From Stromatinia cepivora (lineage: Eukaryota; Ascomycota; Leotiomycetes; Helotiales; Sclerotiniaceae), in assembly GCA_014898415.1 (NCBI GenBank), contig RCTD01000009.1:124001-188000 (forward strand): a stretch of DNA of 64,000 nt. Direction: 5' to 3'. Numbering within the stretch: the first letter of the stretch is position 1; the number at the start of each line of letters is the position of its first letter. The notes below the pieces were generated by a model. That model saw only the letters and a list, made by a program, of their open reading frames with translations, ran no database searches and was not told the DNA's origin. Position numbers and translations under genes: made by a program. This document shows, piece after piece, positions 24,368 through 36,217 of the stretch.

Positions 24368-27300
24368 ACTGCGCTAAGGATTCTGTTCATATAGGTCAGG
24401 GTAAGAGGTAATTGTGGATTGTTTGAAGAAAACATGTGGCATGTGTGACTTTTGTAGGCGTTGGAATATGCTTGGGTTTACATAGCTTTAACTTATTTCT
24501 TATTGGCTGCATATCTCATAACCTGTGACTTGCGCTCAGAGAATATAAGATTCATTCAAGTCTGCAAGGATTCATAAGATCCGCAATTGTAGTGAATGCG
24601 CTTCAAAGACTCCTAGAGTTCCACCCCGAATGGTTTCGTGAATTTTAGAAGCTAAGCCAGCCGTTTTGGTTCAGATTTGAGACCCCTTTTCTTGTAGCAA
24701 TCTCGGAGCTAGGGCTTCTCAGTTGGAGTTTATTATGGATTTAAGATCCATAAATATAAGGTCTGTCCACTATTGTACCAACAAGCTCTTTGTTCTTTGC
24801 GCTACGATTATTGTGAGGTTGTTTGGCTATATTTATATGGAGGGTGAGATTGGGAAGGTGATAGGACGCTGTATTGGTGAAAACCGTATTCGGGGTGAGT
24901 GGGGTGGGATGGGATGGGAAGAGACAAGATGAGCGCCGAGCTTATGGCCTTTCGAATGGCAAATGTCTCCCGAAAGTGCATTTCAGCTACTTCTTTGGAC
25001 GTTTGTCTCACCGCATGATTTACAACCTGTTTTTTTTGGTGGACCGAGTTCGTCCTGAGAAGTTAAGCGTTTGGGCAATATTTCCACATATAGTCATAAA
25101 CTAGGTCACAAGAATGATTAAAACGCACTGAGTTACAAGCCCAGGAACAGAGTTGTATCAGAAGATTCGAGTGTATATCAATGAATGGATCCGTATCCAC
25201 AATCGACACGATAATCATTCGGGGATGCGGGAACAGAAGGAAAGAGGTGTCAGAATATAAAGATGAGACTTGCACTCATCTAACACGGCAACTTTACTCT
25301 ATATCATCAATAGCCTTTCAACGCGGTCTTATGGGAGTATTTCTGGAATCTGGGGTATATAAACTTCTATCATGTGGAGAGTTCTATAATACAGCAGTTT
25401 GAAAGTTTCCGGACTTGAATTATGATGTCTAGCACCTTCGAAGTATTCGATGCAATGATGACAAGGATTCAGTTTGTGTTTTTGTAAGAATCAAAGTTGA
25501 TAAGAAAACTTGGTAGTGAGACTTGATTCTAGACTCTCTTGTTCTCGATGCGATTTTTGATCTTCCAACAAACCTTCTAGTCATTTCCTAGAGGTCGCTA
25601 AAAATATAGTAATAGTACGGTTTGGACTGTAACAATCTCAGTCAAAAGCGCAATTAAATAGTTAGTCCTGACTCCAAACAGCTGAGCGGCATGAAGAAGA
25701 CTTTTGACGAGAGACAAGTGAGGAGTATCTATGAGATCTTCATCTAGGGCTTGCACGATTTGTATGTATGGATTTCAGGAATAGTTGGTGTATAAGTCAT
25801 GGCTCACTATTAGGATTAAATCTTAATTCGTCATTTACTTTGTGGCTGCTACCCATATGCTGCAGAGTATTATCTGGTAATTTGGGAAGTGTAGATAAAT
25901 TTCAGCTTCATTGGTTGAGGTTTTGTGATGAATATAGTCTTTGATTTAGATAGGAATTATCGCATGCAGGTTTGTATCTTCTTCGAGGATTAATTAGGTT
26001 GATGTTATTGTTGATACTACCTATTTACCCATCACTTACTAGGTATATCTAAGATATCCTCGGTATTGAACTTTTGACAACAGCTACTGCATGTAAAAGT
26101 ACCCAATATTTAGTACCGAGTCTTTATGACCAAAATCTGAAAATCAAGGCGAAGGTTCCTGAGAAGATACAAAGGAACATTATCTCGCGTTTCCGATGCT
26201 TGTGTTTTTATATTCCAATATATATCCATCCCAAATTCCTACTATCAGATACTCGGCACAAATGTATCTTGTAGTGCAGAATAGAGAAGCAGATTTAATT
26301 CTGCTCGACGAGCTTATTTCGGATGTCACGAGCTGTATCTGTCAAAAACCTTCAATAGCAAGATTAGATGCAAATTTGCCATTTGCGGTCATCTCTTGCT
26401 ATTGACAGGATTCGAGAACTTTTTATACTTTGGGGCCATGATAGTCATGTGCTCATTTCAAGCTACTTACTACGCGCTACAGTGACAGTAGCTCCCAAGC
26501 TGGGCTGTCATTCTATCTCTTTCGCATATCCTTTTCTTTCCACAAATCCAATCTTATCATTCCCCTATATAAGCTTCTCCCAAATCCAAGATTTCCACAC
26601 AAACTACTTTGACAATTCCGATATAATCATCCCAGGTTGCTGGAGTTATTCTTTTTCTTCCTATTGTTAGGCGAGTCAGGCGACTCCCTGTCATCAGAAA
26701 TCAAATGTCATCATGTTGTACCAATATCAGAAGCAATCAAGCAGTTCTACCGTTATAATTGACGTTATTGCCATCATGACTACAATTCCATATCATAATC
26801 ATTTAAGGGTATCACAATTAGACAAAGAAAACTCAGCCAATCCAAAGCATAAGCTGGAAAGGTCACACAGTCCTCTCCCATTACTCGATGGATGTGGATA
26901 TTCAAGGTAACTTGATGAATAGATTCTCTGTCCTTTCTCGTGGACTGAAATACTTCAACGGGTTTATGTTATGATTAAATTTGAGATATAGCGGAGATTA
27001 TATATCGCAGGAAGAAGATTTTGAGCGAATAAGGAAGAAGGAAGGGATTGGAAAAGTTATCCTGGTACTCAGTTGTACTCAGTCTCACAAATGAGGTTCA
27101 TGATGCTTAGTATGGGTAATCCATAACAAAACATAAGTCTGGTATATAAGAGCCTTTAATAAATTGAGTACTCTGTGTGAAATTCAGTGGCCGGGCCAGG
27201 AGGTGTTGTTCAGGTATTATCTGGTTTGAAGATATTTGGGTTGTATTCAAAGGTGCTAGAAATGCCATTCATTAGACAAAATGATAGTTGGAATCTCTCA

Positions 27301-29428
27301 TAAAGCTGTATTGACAATAGAAAACTTTAAACAAATCTTTTCTTTTACCATAGACAGCAATGTGATTTGAAATCCCAGCCCCTGAAATATTAGTCGATTA
27401 CTTCTATCTCAACTTACTTTCCCCTATTTGCTTTTCATCCCTCCTCTTACTATAAAGAGCTCCTGAATTGTAGTTTGTAAATCCATAGTTTCTTTATTAG
27501 GGAATTGAAGATGATTTCCATGGAGCACAAGTATCGCTATAAGATCTGCTTCTTACCTTCTTGCCTCTTCTTTTCTTCGAATTTAAACCCTCACCTAAAG
27601 CTATTACGCTATTTCCCATCCTCTTAATTGATAAATTATTATTATCATCAAAATCATCCTCATCCATGTCTCCTCCCTTTTTTTACTATCATCAAAGACT
27701 TTCCTCATCAACAATCCAAGTCACAAATCAAATCCAGTAAATGTTCTCTCCCTCATACCTCCATTACATAACACACAATCCATCTCACACCAAGAAAAGA
27801 ATATCAGCTAGTTTATGAGCTTCGTCCTTTTCTACACCGAGTTTATGAGCTTCATCCTTTTCTACACCGCCATAATGATTCTTAAATTCTTTGAGCAGAT
27901 ACTTCACTATATGTATGATGTTTATATAGTATAAAATTCTCACGTCCTCGAGGGAATACTTCGTTGGCAAATACATATCATCTCATTTCCCTCTAAGTAG
28001 AACAGTTTTCACTTGCTCGATCTTAAATGCTGTATACCCTGAAAAGATGACATAGCACAATTATATATAAAAGCTTTTCTTTCCCCCCTACTTCTCTTTT
28101 TGTTTAGTAAAGTCAGAAAAGCTCTTCCTTCAACCTCATAGGGATCTTTAGAGAGATACGATAATGTCATTAAGTAAACAGACACAAAATCTGCAGGATA
28201 TCATGATGCCCTTTCTCCCAAAAGAGAAAAGATGGATGATGAGAAAATGTTTGCAAATAGGCGATAAAAATTACTAATCGACAACAATCAAAGCAAACTC
28301 CACTGAAAGTTCAATGAGATAATAAGGTAAGCACGGCAGTATACTATAATAATAATAACTAAAGCATACAAGTCAAATACTAATCGCTGCCAAAAATCCC
28401 ACAACGCCAAATCAAAACTCCAAATCAACAGCCATCTACCATTTCCGTTAATCTACTACTCACTCAAACTCCATCACAAAACCCAACCATTTCTTCTTTT
28501 TTATCTCTACATAGTTTGAGGTTTGAAACGAGGTAATCAACCAATCCATACACTTGTCCACAACCCCCAACCAATTCCCCCTAACAACCAAACAACACCG
28601 CCCCACCCCCTATGTAACAAAGACTCAAACCCCCTAACTCCCCGAATCCAACTCCCCCCATCTTCCCGCAAAAATATTTACTTACATATAAACCTCAAGA
28701 ATATTACCAATTACGTATCTATCTAAAAACACTATTCCCGAGCACTAGATACGTAATTAGCTATATCAACATACTAAACTTACCCCGCATACATACATAC
28801 TATATATTGCACGAGTAGTTAGTTAGCACGTACTACATATACTATACTCCCCGCATTTTACCGCATTTTAAGAGGAGAAATGTGGAGAGGTGCCGAATGA
28901 GATGCGGGGATGAAGATGATGAGGTAAATTTTGGGGGAAGGACAAAGGAGGGAGGGATGGATGGATGGAAGGGAAAAATAGTTGATGTGAGGAGGGTTTT
29001 TGGAAGGGGAGTATGATATAGTTAATGTATTTGTGAGAAGAGCTGGATTTTAATTGAGTTTGAATTTGGATTTGATGTTATGAAGGATGGAGAATGATTT
29101 TTCTGTGGGTATCGATGATAGTTAGAGTAATGTATAAAAAGTCATATTTATTGTGTACTTGCACCCAGGGCACTCCCTAAAAGAAAGATATAACAAGTTT
29201 GAAAGTTAAAAAGCAAACAAGAAGGGAAATCTAGCTGTTGGAGAGAATGGAATGAAAATATATTCTGGGAATAGGTGCCTGCAAGAGAGGATTGGAATGG
29301 CTGATATGTCAGTGTTAATAATGGTGGTGAGTATATAGATATGATGATGAGGTAAAGTGTAGCAATGGAAGAAGATATGAGAATAGATTGATAAAAGTGC
29401 GGAAATAATAAAAAGGTAGCATTTCTAT
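24368..29428. other. Gene-poor region, no gene seen
   Basis: About 5 kb without a supported gene on either strand. Frames of 60-100 codons exist but have no motif, and many are Ser/Ile/Pro-rich. Base composition is not AT-extreme, so this is not the same kind of sequence as the block at 44.7-60 kb. Regulatory or untranslated RNA content cannot be judged from the sequence alone. Confidence 0.45.
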
Positions 29429-30450
29429 TCCTGGTCTGGGGTCCTCGAGCTGTAGAATGGGGGTTTGAGCTCTGGTGTGAAGTTGTTAACTTTGAATATG
29501 TGACTCGTTGCGTTCGAAAGCAATGCTACTGCTGTGGCGATGTTTTCGTGGAACGAGAAAGGAGTCCGGGCTAAGGTTGAGTAGTCAATGTGTAGGTCAA
29601 AAAAACCTGATCAAATGATATAGAGAACATGATCGACTCTCGTATCCGCAAACTTTGCGGCGCGGTCAAAGGGATATGTTATCAGAGAAAGCAATCTCAA
29701 AACTTTGCTCCTCTAACCACCAGAACAACAAATCGGAAGCCTCCGCAAGTAACGCAAAACACCTCCAAGCCATCCGTGTATCGTGTTGTCTACCAGGTAC
29801 CTAGATGATTCATCTCCGCTGAGTGGCATAATCAGAACACAGAATGCCGGTGTTCATATCGCATATGGAAGGTATTTCCTAGATTATGAATACATGAATA
29901 TCAGTAACCAAGACCCTCTGCGCGTGGTTCATGCTGATTGCCAAGAGACCACAGCGAGTGTATACTGTATGCTGCACAGCCATGCGAACACCAATACTAT
30001 GATCGGCAGTGTACCAGTACACAAGTATCCAGACCTTCCACAATCTCAAAGATAACTCCTCATCGTAAGATGTGGATTCTGTCCCGCGACCACAAGCACC
30101 ATCATCTCTCATCGAAAATCGAAACACTTTCCAATATTCCACATCGTACCATCTTCAAAGATCGTCGTACTTGTATATTCATAATTATCTTCCTCGTGTT
30201 TCGTTTCATTTTCTTCTTCGTGCCTTCGAGAATCATTCTGTGTATCATGCCATAAGACTCGTACATGCGTATCTTTCGCAACGTTACCATTCTCTACCCG
30301 AGTAATATTCGGAGTGAATTCGGAATCTCGCTCGATAGGAATATATTTGGAGCTGTGCTAGTAGTGATGCTATGAATCGTTTCGATAATGCAGTACTCGG
30401 CCAAAGCAAGGAAGTAAGAAAGTTAGGAAGTACGCAGTCCAGATTTGCAT
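29429..30450 (-). pseudogene. Decayed gene for a probable secreted or membrane protein
   Basis: Read on the minus strand. ATG 30450-30448 opens a signal-peptide-like start (MQIWTAYFLTFLLPCFGR). After a possible very short intron ending CTAG near 30352, a clearly protein-like segment follows (KYIPIERDSEFTPNITRVEN, later TTIFEDGTMWNIGKCFDF). The frame then shifts near 30,118 and again near 30,040. From there one frame runs to 29,429 through a membrane-like helix (PIIVLVFAWLCSI) and segments such as MPLSGDESSRYLVDN and HENIATAVALLSNATSH. It is interrupted by TGA, TAA, TGA, TAG and TGA. Each of these stops is one C-to-T step from CGA, CAA or CAG. The long stop-tolerant frame is the evidence that this was a gene. 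I do not know the family. Several distinct genes merging is an alternative. Confidence 0.5.
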
Positions 30451-32791
30451 GTGCAAGACTCAAATACTCGAGGAGAAAATGAGAGGCCACTTGACATGAT
30501 GACTTGCCTTGGATTATTTCTTTGGTTGCTGGTCTCGCACTGGCATTTAGAACTATGCGATGCCAAGTACTTCCCAAAGAATATCTATAACCAAGTATTC
30601 AAATCAAAAGTCATGAAACATCATGAACTCCATTATAATTCCAACCTCAAGAAACCATTCCAACTTCCAGCTATCCCCATGATCTTGAATCCTTCCGAAT
30701 GCTTATCCCTACCAAGTGTACACCGATACCCGGAAACCATAGCCGAAAACGCCACCAGATGAAGGGGCGTTCTCTTGGGATCGGAGCTTGAAGCTTCTTT
30801 GGAACTATTTCCTTCTTCCCGTTGTCTTGTGCGGTCTTATTATGGATCCAAAATCAAAGCCAAAATCAAAAACCCTAACCCTATATCCCTTTACGAACTC
30901 ATCATGTTCAATAATGTGAAAGGCGAAAATCTTATGGCTGGTAAGGAGAATAGGAAAAATATATATCCGGAAAACTTCTCACATTTTTTGGAATCTGATG
31001 GTTCAACCATCCAATCGGTGTTGTTGCGGTGAGCGGGAATCTAGATATTGTGCCGCCGGCGGTAAGATTGAGGCGTCAGCACAGGTGGTCCTTTACAAAC
31101 AGCCTGAAAGAGTCGATCTATGTAATATAATATAATCTTTAGATTCCAGATTTCGGGCGTTCATAAAAGGTACAATGGTACAGTCAACAAACTTCATATG
31201 CATATAATACACGATTAGTCAGGTCCATTCATTCAGCTCTTAAGATGTAACATACTTGTGAAAGCTGATGCTACAACAAAATCCTTCCATTCTCATCTCG
31301 TACTTCCATTCTAATCAGCCTCAAATTGTATCTCGTGACCAATTTCCCTCCCTATTCTCGGGCTCGCGGGAACCTCGGCCCGTAATAGGAAAAATACAAT
31401 ACGATGCGAGGAAGTCTTGAAAAGTGGAAAAGTTGGGGGGATTCTGGAATAGTGGGGGAAAGATGAATGGAATGGGCTTACGGTCTGGAGATTTAAAGTG
31501 GATATGAAAAGATTCGTATGGGGAGATGGGAAATTTGAAGTAAAATGTTTAAAGGGCCGATTACCTCCATATGCTTATGCGTAAATGCGGATATCTCCTT
31601 TGTTTTTGAAACATGTAAGGCATGTATGGAGTAAAAGTATGTGGAATTATGGAATTTTGGGATTAGATACGGGATTAGATTGTTTTGGGAGGAAGGCGGG
31701 GAGTGGGGATTGTTTTTTTCTTCTGGAGTTTGGAGAAATTGTGGGAAAGAGGAAAAATAACTTCGGAGATGAGTGGATTTGATTGTTGGAAGGAAAGAAA
31801 GAAAAAAAAAGGGGGGAAGAAAAAGGCGAAGGGGTGGAAAAGAAGAGACAAGATCTTCTCTCACTGAACAAAGTATTTGTTGATCGGTATTCATGATTAA
31901 TTTATATGAACAACTTTATTTTATCGACAATCTTTACACTTCAACGATGATAATATTAAATCACAAATCGTAAATCAAATGATTTCAAACCTGTTATTAA
32001 TACGCGCTCACGCAAATTCAATTCATTTCCTCGCAATAAAAAATACTAAAAATTACCAACATCTCACATCCCACATCCCACGGTATCCCAGAGCTGAGCA
32101 CTACAACAACAATTATACAATTATATCCTCGCTCGGCGTTTAACAACAAACCAAGTAGTATGCAGTATGCAATCCCGGCGGGTCGACATGCCAAGAACTA
32201 CAACACGTTTTTGAGGTGGTACACCCGACAAACGGGTGGACGCCCAAGGGCTATTCGTATAAAGTTTGATCTTGGGATTACGGGTATGCTATATGAACTA
32301 TTTCATTTTTGGTCTTTTCTTACCTATTGACGGCTTAGAATGTTGGGAAAGGCTTTCAAAAGATTTCAAATTACGAGTTGCCCGTATTAGTCCCAGAGTC
32401 TAGATGTTGGATTCCAGAACAAGTGGACGGACTGCCCGTGAAATTTTCCAACAAATGATTTACAAATGACTTACAAATTCCATACAAAAAATTCCCCATC
32501 CTCCATTAAATAAGTTTATTTTAGCGTCAAGCACTAACTTTGGTAAAAGTGTGGCTCAGTCCCAATACTCCGTACCAATGCACCAAAAAATGAACTAATA
32601 GCCGACGCTTTATCAAACCCCCAAACAAATCCCGTGAAAAAAAAAATCAAACCTAGAAGCTTTAGATCTTTGGATTTGGAACGAATGGATCAATATTACT
32701 GAATCCAGAAGTTCTCGTGATGGAATTTTGTATCAAAGTTCAAACCAGATTCGTAAAATTCTTTTCTGAATTGAATAATTATAATTATTTA

Positions 32792-33124
32792 TCGGCTATT
32801 CATAATATAATCAACCCCTCAAAGGAAATTGATAGTATCAATTCTAATCTATAATAACTCCAATCTATAAGAAAACTTAATATTTAATTTTAAATAATAT
32901 TTTTTAAATCAAAAAAATAAATAATTTCTTAATCGAAATATTAGATTTTATTATATATTCAAAAGATAATCTAGGATTATAATCTTATATAAAATTCAAT
33001 ATTATATAATATATAATTGATTTAATATTTATTTTTGAAATAATTTATACAGATTGAAATTATTGTAGATCGAAGTTGGTGTTACCAATCACCTTGGATG
33101 GTTGGTTATATTATGAATAGCCGA
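32792..33124. mobile_element. 333-bp MITE with terminal inverted repeats
   Basis: The left end reads TCGGCTATTCATAATATAA and the right end is its reverse complement. The match continues a few bases with one mismatch (T/C) into a shared CAACC. The interior is very AT-rich and non-coding. No clear target duplication is visible. The size, inverted ends and lack of coding fit a miniature element mobilised by another transposase. Confidence 0.7.
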
Positions 33125-34363
33125 CAAGTACATGGAACTACCTAGCCACCTCATTCATTCGGGAATCAATACCAACAACAAATATGAAAACTAAATTAAA
33201 ACAGTCTACAATAAAACCATCAACATCGATGGCTTGAATTTCGTGTCTCTTTGAACATGGGGTTGTATGCATGAAATGATCCTCGGCTGGGATATACAGA
33301 GGGAATTCGGTCAATTGTGTACTTAGTATGTATGCTATACACATCTTTGATTACTAGTGTAAGTCTGCAAAGTATCGACAACGTTACAATAGTATCGAGG
33401 ACCAACGTGTTGGCAAAAGCGATACATACACCTATGCAATATCATCTTGCCACGAAAGGAGGGCTCGAGACATGTCATGTGCATGAAAAGTTCGAGATGC
33501 AAGACTTTGTGTGGGGAGGGAACATGTACCCCATGAAGCATGCATCGGCCATGACCGCAAAGGGATTGACAGCTCGTTCAAGTTGTGCTTTTCTATCTAT
33601 AAGCGGGCTCACAGATTTTAACTTCATGCACTAGTACACAGACTCCTTTTGAACCAATTAGATTTTGTGCTCTTTTCCACTATTAGTTTTGGTTTCCAGA
33701 GTACGAACCATTCAATTGGATCAGTCTATTACTGAAAAGGAATTTCTCCGTCCACATCCTTTCATATCCTTAGAGGTGAAGAGATTTTCCTTCATTTTAA
33801 TAAAATAAAATTCAGGAAGAGAAAGGAAATTATGTAATCATAATTTGATTTTGTCTAATCTATACTGGGTGATGAGTACACAAATAATTGATCAACCAAT
33901 CAAATCAATCACGTGTCTCTTAATTCAATAATGTCAGTACATTGTACTTTCGTAATAATCAAGATGAACCGAGGATGTTACCTAGTCAAATTTACGATTA
34001 GGTACTGTACCTGTTCTGCTTTACATGTTAACCAGTTTACAACTCTACTCTAGTCTGTGGAGAAAATCCCATACAAAACGGACCGATTACTCGGGGTACG
34101 GCACAGACCAATCCCTCGCCTGTACAGTCTAATATCTAGACGTCTGGAGAGATCATCGAAGACATGGGGTAGTTAGCGCTGAGAGTGGAGTGGCGGCGTC
34201 CCCATCTGGAGAGAAATTGAATATGAAGAATTGGGGCAAAGGATACCGTACTAACGGCTGACTTCCATGCAAGCGTCTAATCCAATACGCTTATTACCCC
34301 AATCTCTCAAGTGCCATGGCACACAGGATACAAAAGGTCTTGAAATCCCTCCATATTACATTC

Positions 34364-34495
34364 TTTTTTTCCCCAGTCTCTTCACATCAACAAACTTTAT
34401 TCTACGCTCCTCTGTCAAACAATCGACCTTGAGGTGAAATCTTCACTCGAGATCTTCCTTATTTTCCTCTCCCTCTCCTTCCCTCTCATACATTA
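34364..34495 (+). promoter_or_regulatory. Pyrimidine-rich leader of the transporter gene
   Basis: A strongly C/T-rich tract lies just upstream of the transporter ATG (CTCTCCCTCTCCTTCCCTCT near 34,470). Such tracts are common next to transcription starts of well-expressed filamentous-fungal genes. The transcription start is not shown directly. Confidence 0.4.
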
Positions 34496-34510
34496 AAGCC
34501 AACCGCAGCA

Positions 34511-36217
34511 ATGGCAGGTGGATTGGCCGCAACTTCAGATGTTGCCCGCATCGAGGCACCCGTAACAGCAAAGGCATACATGATGTGTGCTTTTGCTTCC
34601 TTCGGTGGTATCTTCTTTGGTTATGATTCTGGATATATCTCTGGTGTTATGGGAATGCCTTACTTCATTCATCTATACGTACGTCATGTCTCGTCACCCC
34701 ATCATCTCACAAGCATTAACTAACATATTAACTTTTAGACTGGGAAACCAATTCCTGGTCATGACGCGTCGAAGGCCGTGAAAGACGCTTTTGTTCTTCC
34801 CGCTTCGGATAAATCTTTAATCACATCTATTCTCTCCGCCGGTACATTCTTTGGTGCCATCATTGCTGGTGATCTCGCTGATTGGATCGGTCGTCGTACT
34901 ACTGTCATTCTCGGTTGTATCATCTTCATCATTGGTGTCATCTTGCAAACTGCTTCTTCTGGTCTCGGTCTCCTCGTTGCTGGTCGTTTAATCGCAGGTT
35001 TCGGTGTCGGTTTCGTCTCGGCTACCATCATTCTTTACATGTCCGAGATTTGCCCCAAGAAGGTTCGTGGTGCTTTGGTATCGGGTTACCAGTTCTGCAT
35101 TACCATTGGTCTTCTTCTCGCTTCTTGTGTCGATTATGGTACTCAAAACCGTATGGATTCTGGTTCCTACAGAATTCCAATCGGTCTTCAAATCGCATGG
35201 GCTTTTATCTTAGCTCTTGGTCTCTTCCTTCTTCCTGAATCTCCAAGATACTACGTCAAGAAGGGTAACCTTGATCAGGCCGCCATCAACCTTGCTCGTC
35301 TCAGAGGTCAACCACAAGGAAGTGAATACATTCAACAAGAACTCACCGAGATCATCGCCAACCATGAATACGAAATGTCCGTCGTTCCTCAAACCGGTTA
35401 CTTCGGCTCATGGATGAACTGCTTCAAGGGAGGACTCAGCAACCCCGGTTCCAACCTCCGCAGAACCATCCTCGGTACTTCTCTTCAAATGATGCAACAA
35501 TGGACCGGTGTCAACTTCATCTTCTACTTCGGTACTACCTTCTTCCAAGCTCTCGGTACCATCTCCAACCCTTTCCTTATCGGTTTGATCACCACCCTCG
35601 TCAACGTCTGCTCCACTCCAATCTCCTTCTACACCGTTGAACGTTTCGGTCGTCGTACAATCCTCATCTGGGGTGCCCTCGGTATGTTAATCTGCGAATT
35701 CATCGTTGCAATCATCGGTGTTACCGCTGGTCGTTCCTCCCAACACAACACATCTGCCGTCTCCGCCATGATCGCATTCATCTGTATCTACATTTCCTTC
35801 TTCGCATCCACCTGGGGACCAGGAGCCTGGGTAGTCGTCGGTGAAGTGTTCCCCCTCACCATTCGATCCCGTGGTGTTGGACTCTCCACCGCCTCCAACT
35901 GGCTCTGGAACTGTATCATCGCCGTCATCACACCCTACCTCGTCGGAACCGAAAAAGGCCAAGCAAATTTGGGCGCTAAGGTTTTCTTCCTCTGGGGTTC
36001 CCTCTGCACATGTTGTTTCCTCTACGCCTATCTCCTCGTTCCCGAAACCAAAGGTCTCTCCCTCGAACAAGTCGATCGCATGTTGGAAGAAACCACCCCA
36101 CGTACATCCGCTAAATGGGTTCCCCACTCCACTTTTGCCGATGAGATGGGTATGACTGAGAAGACTGGCGTAGAGCACGTTCAACATGCTGAAAATGGTC
36201 AAAAACTTGAGGTTTAG
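34511..36217 (+). CDS. MFS hexose (high-affinity glucose type) transporter
   Basis: Two exons, 34511-34678 and 34739-36217, total 1,647 nt and 548 aa. The intron is GTACGT...TTTTAG in phase 0. The protein is a full-length sugar porter with about 12 membrane segments. Signature motifs are in order: FFGYDSGYISGVMG in the first helix, DLADWIGRR (loop 2-3), GRLIAGFGVGF, PESPRYY at the end of the first half, QQWTGVNFIFYFG in helix 7, RFGRR (loop 8-9), and VPETKGLSLEQVD after the last helix. The family imports hexoses by proton symport across the plasma membrane. Codons end in C or T far more often than in neighbouring genes, a sign of high expression. The sugar preference cannot be fixed from motifs alone. 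Confidence 0.93.

Larger units (their letters stand above)
30451..34510. other. Gene-poor region with one MITE
   Basis: No gene is supported. A short-inverted-repeat element at 32,792-33,124 is listed separately. The block from about 31,680 to 31,850 is purine-rich and gives a Pro/Phe/Ser frame on the minus strand that looks like noise. The last few hundred bases are the transporter promoter. Confidence 0.45.

Noticed and set aside
28523..28726. 67-codon Pro/Asn/Thr frame
   Set aside because: Low-complexity C/A-rich DNA without any sign of a gene.
29783..30055. 90-codon plus-strand frame
   Set aside because: It lies opposite a stronger minus-strand coding signal and has no motif.
31493..31894. 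133-codon minus-strand frame
   Set aside because: Pro/Phe/Ser/Leu composition comes from a purine-rich tract; no protein-like pattern.
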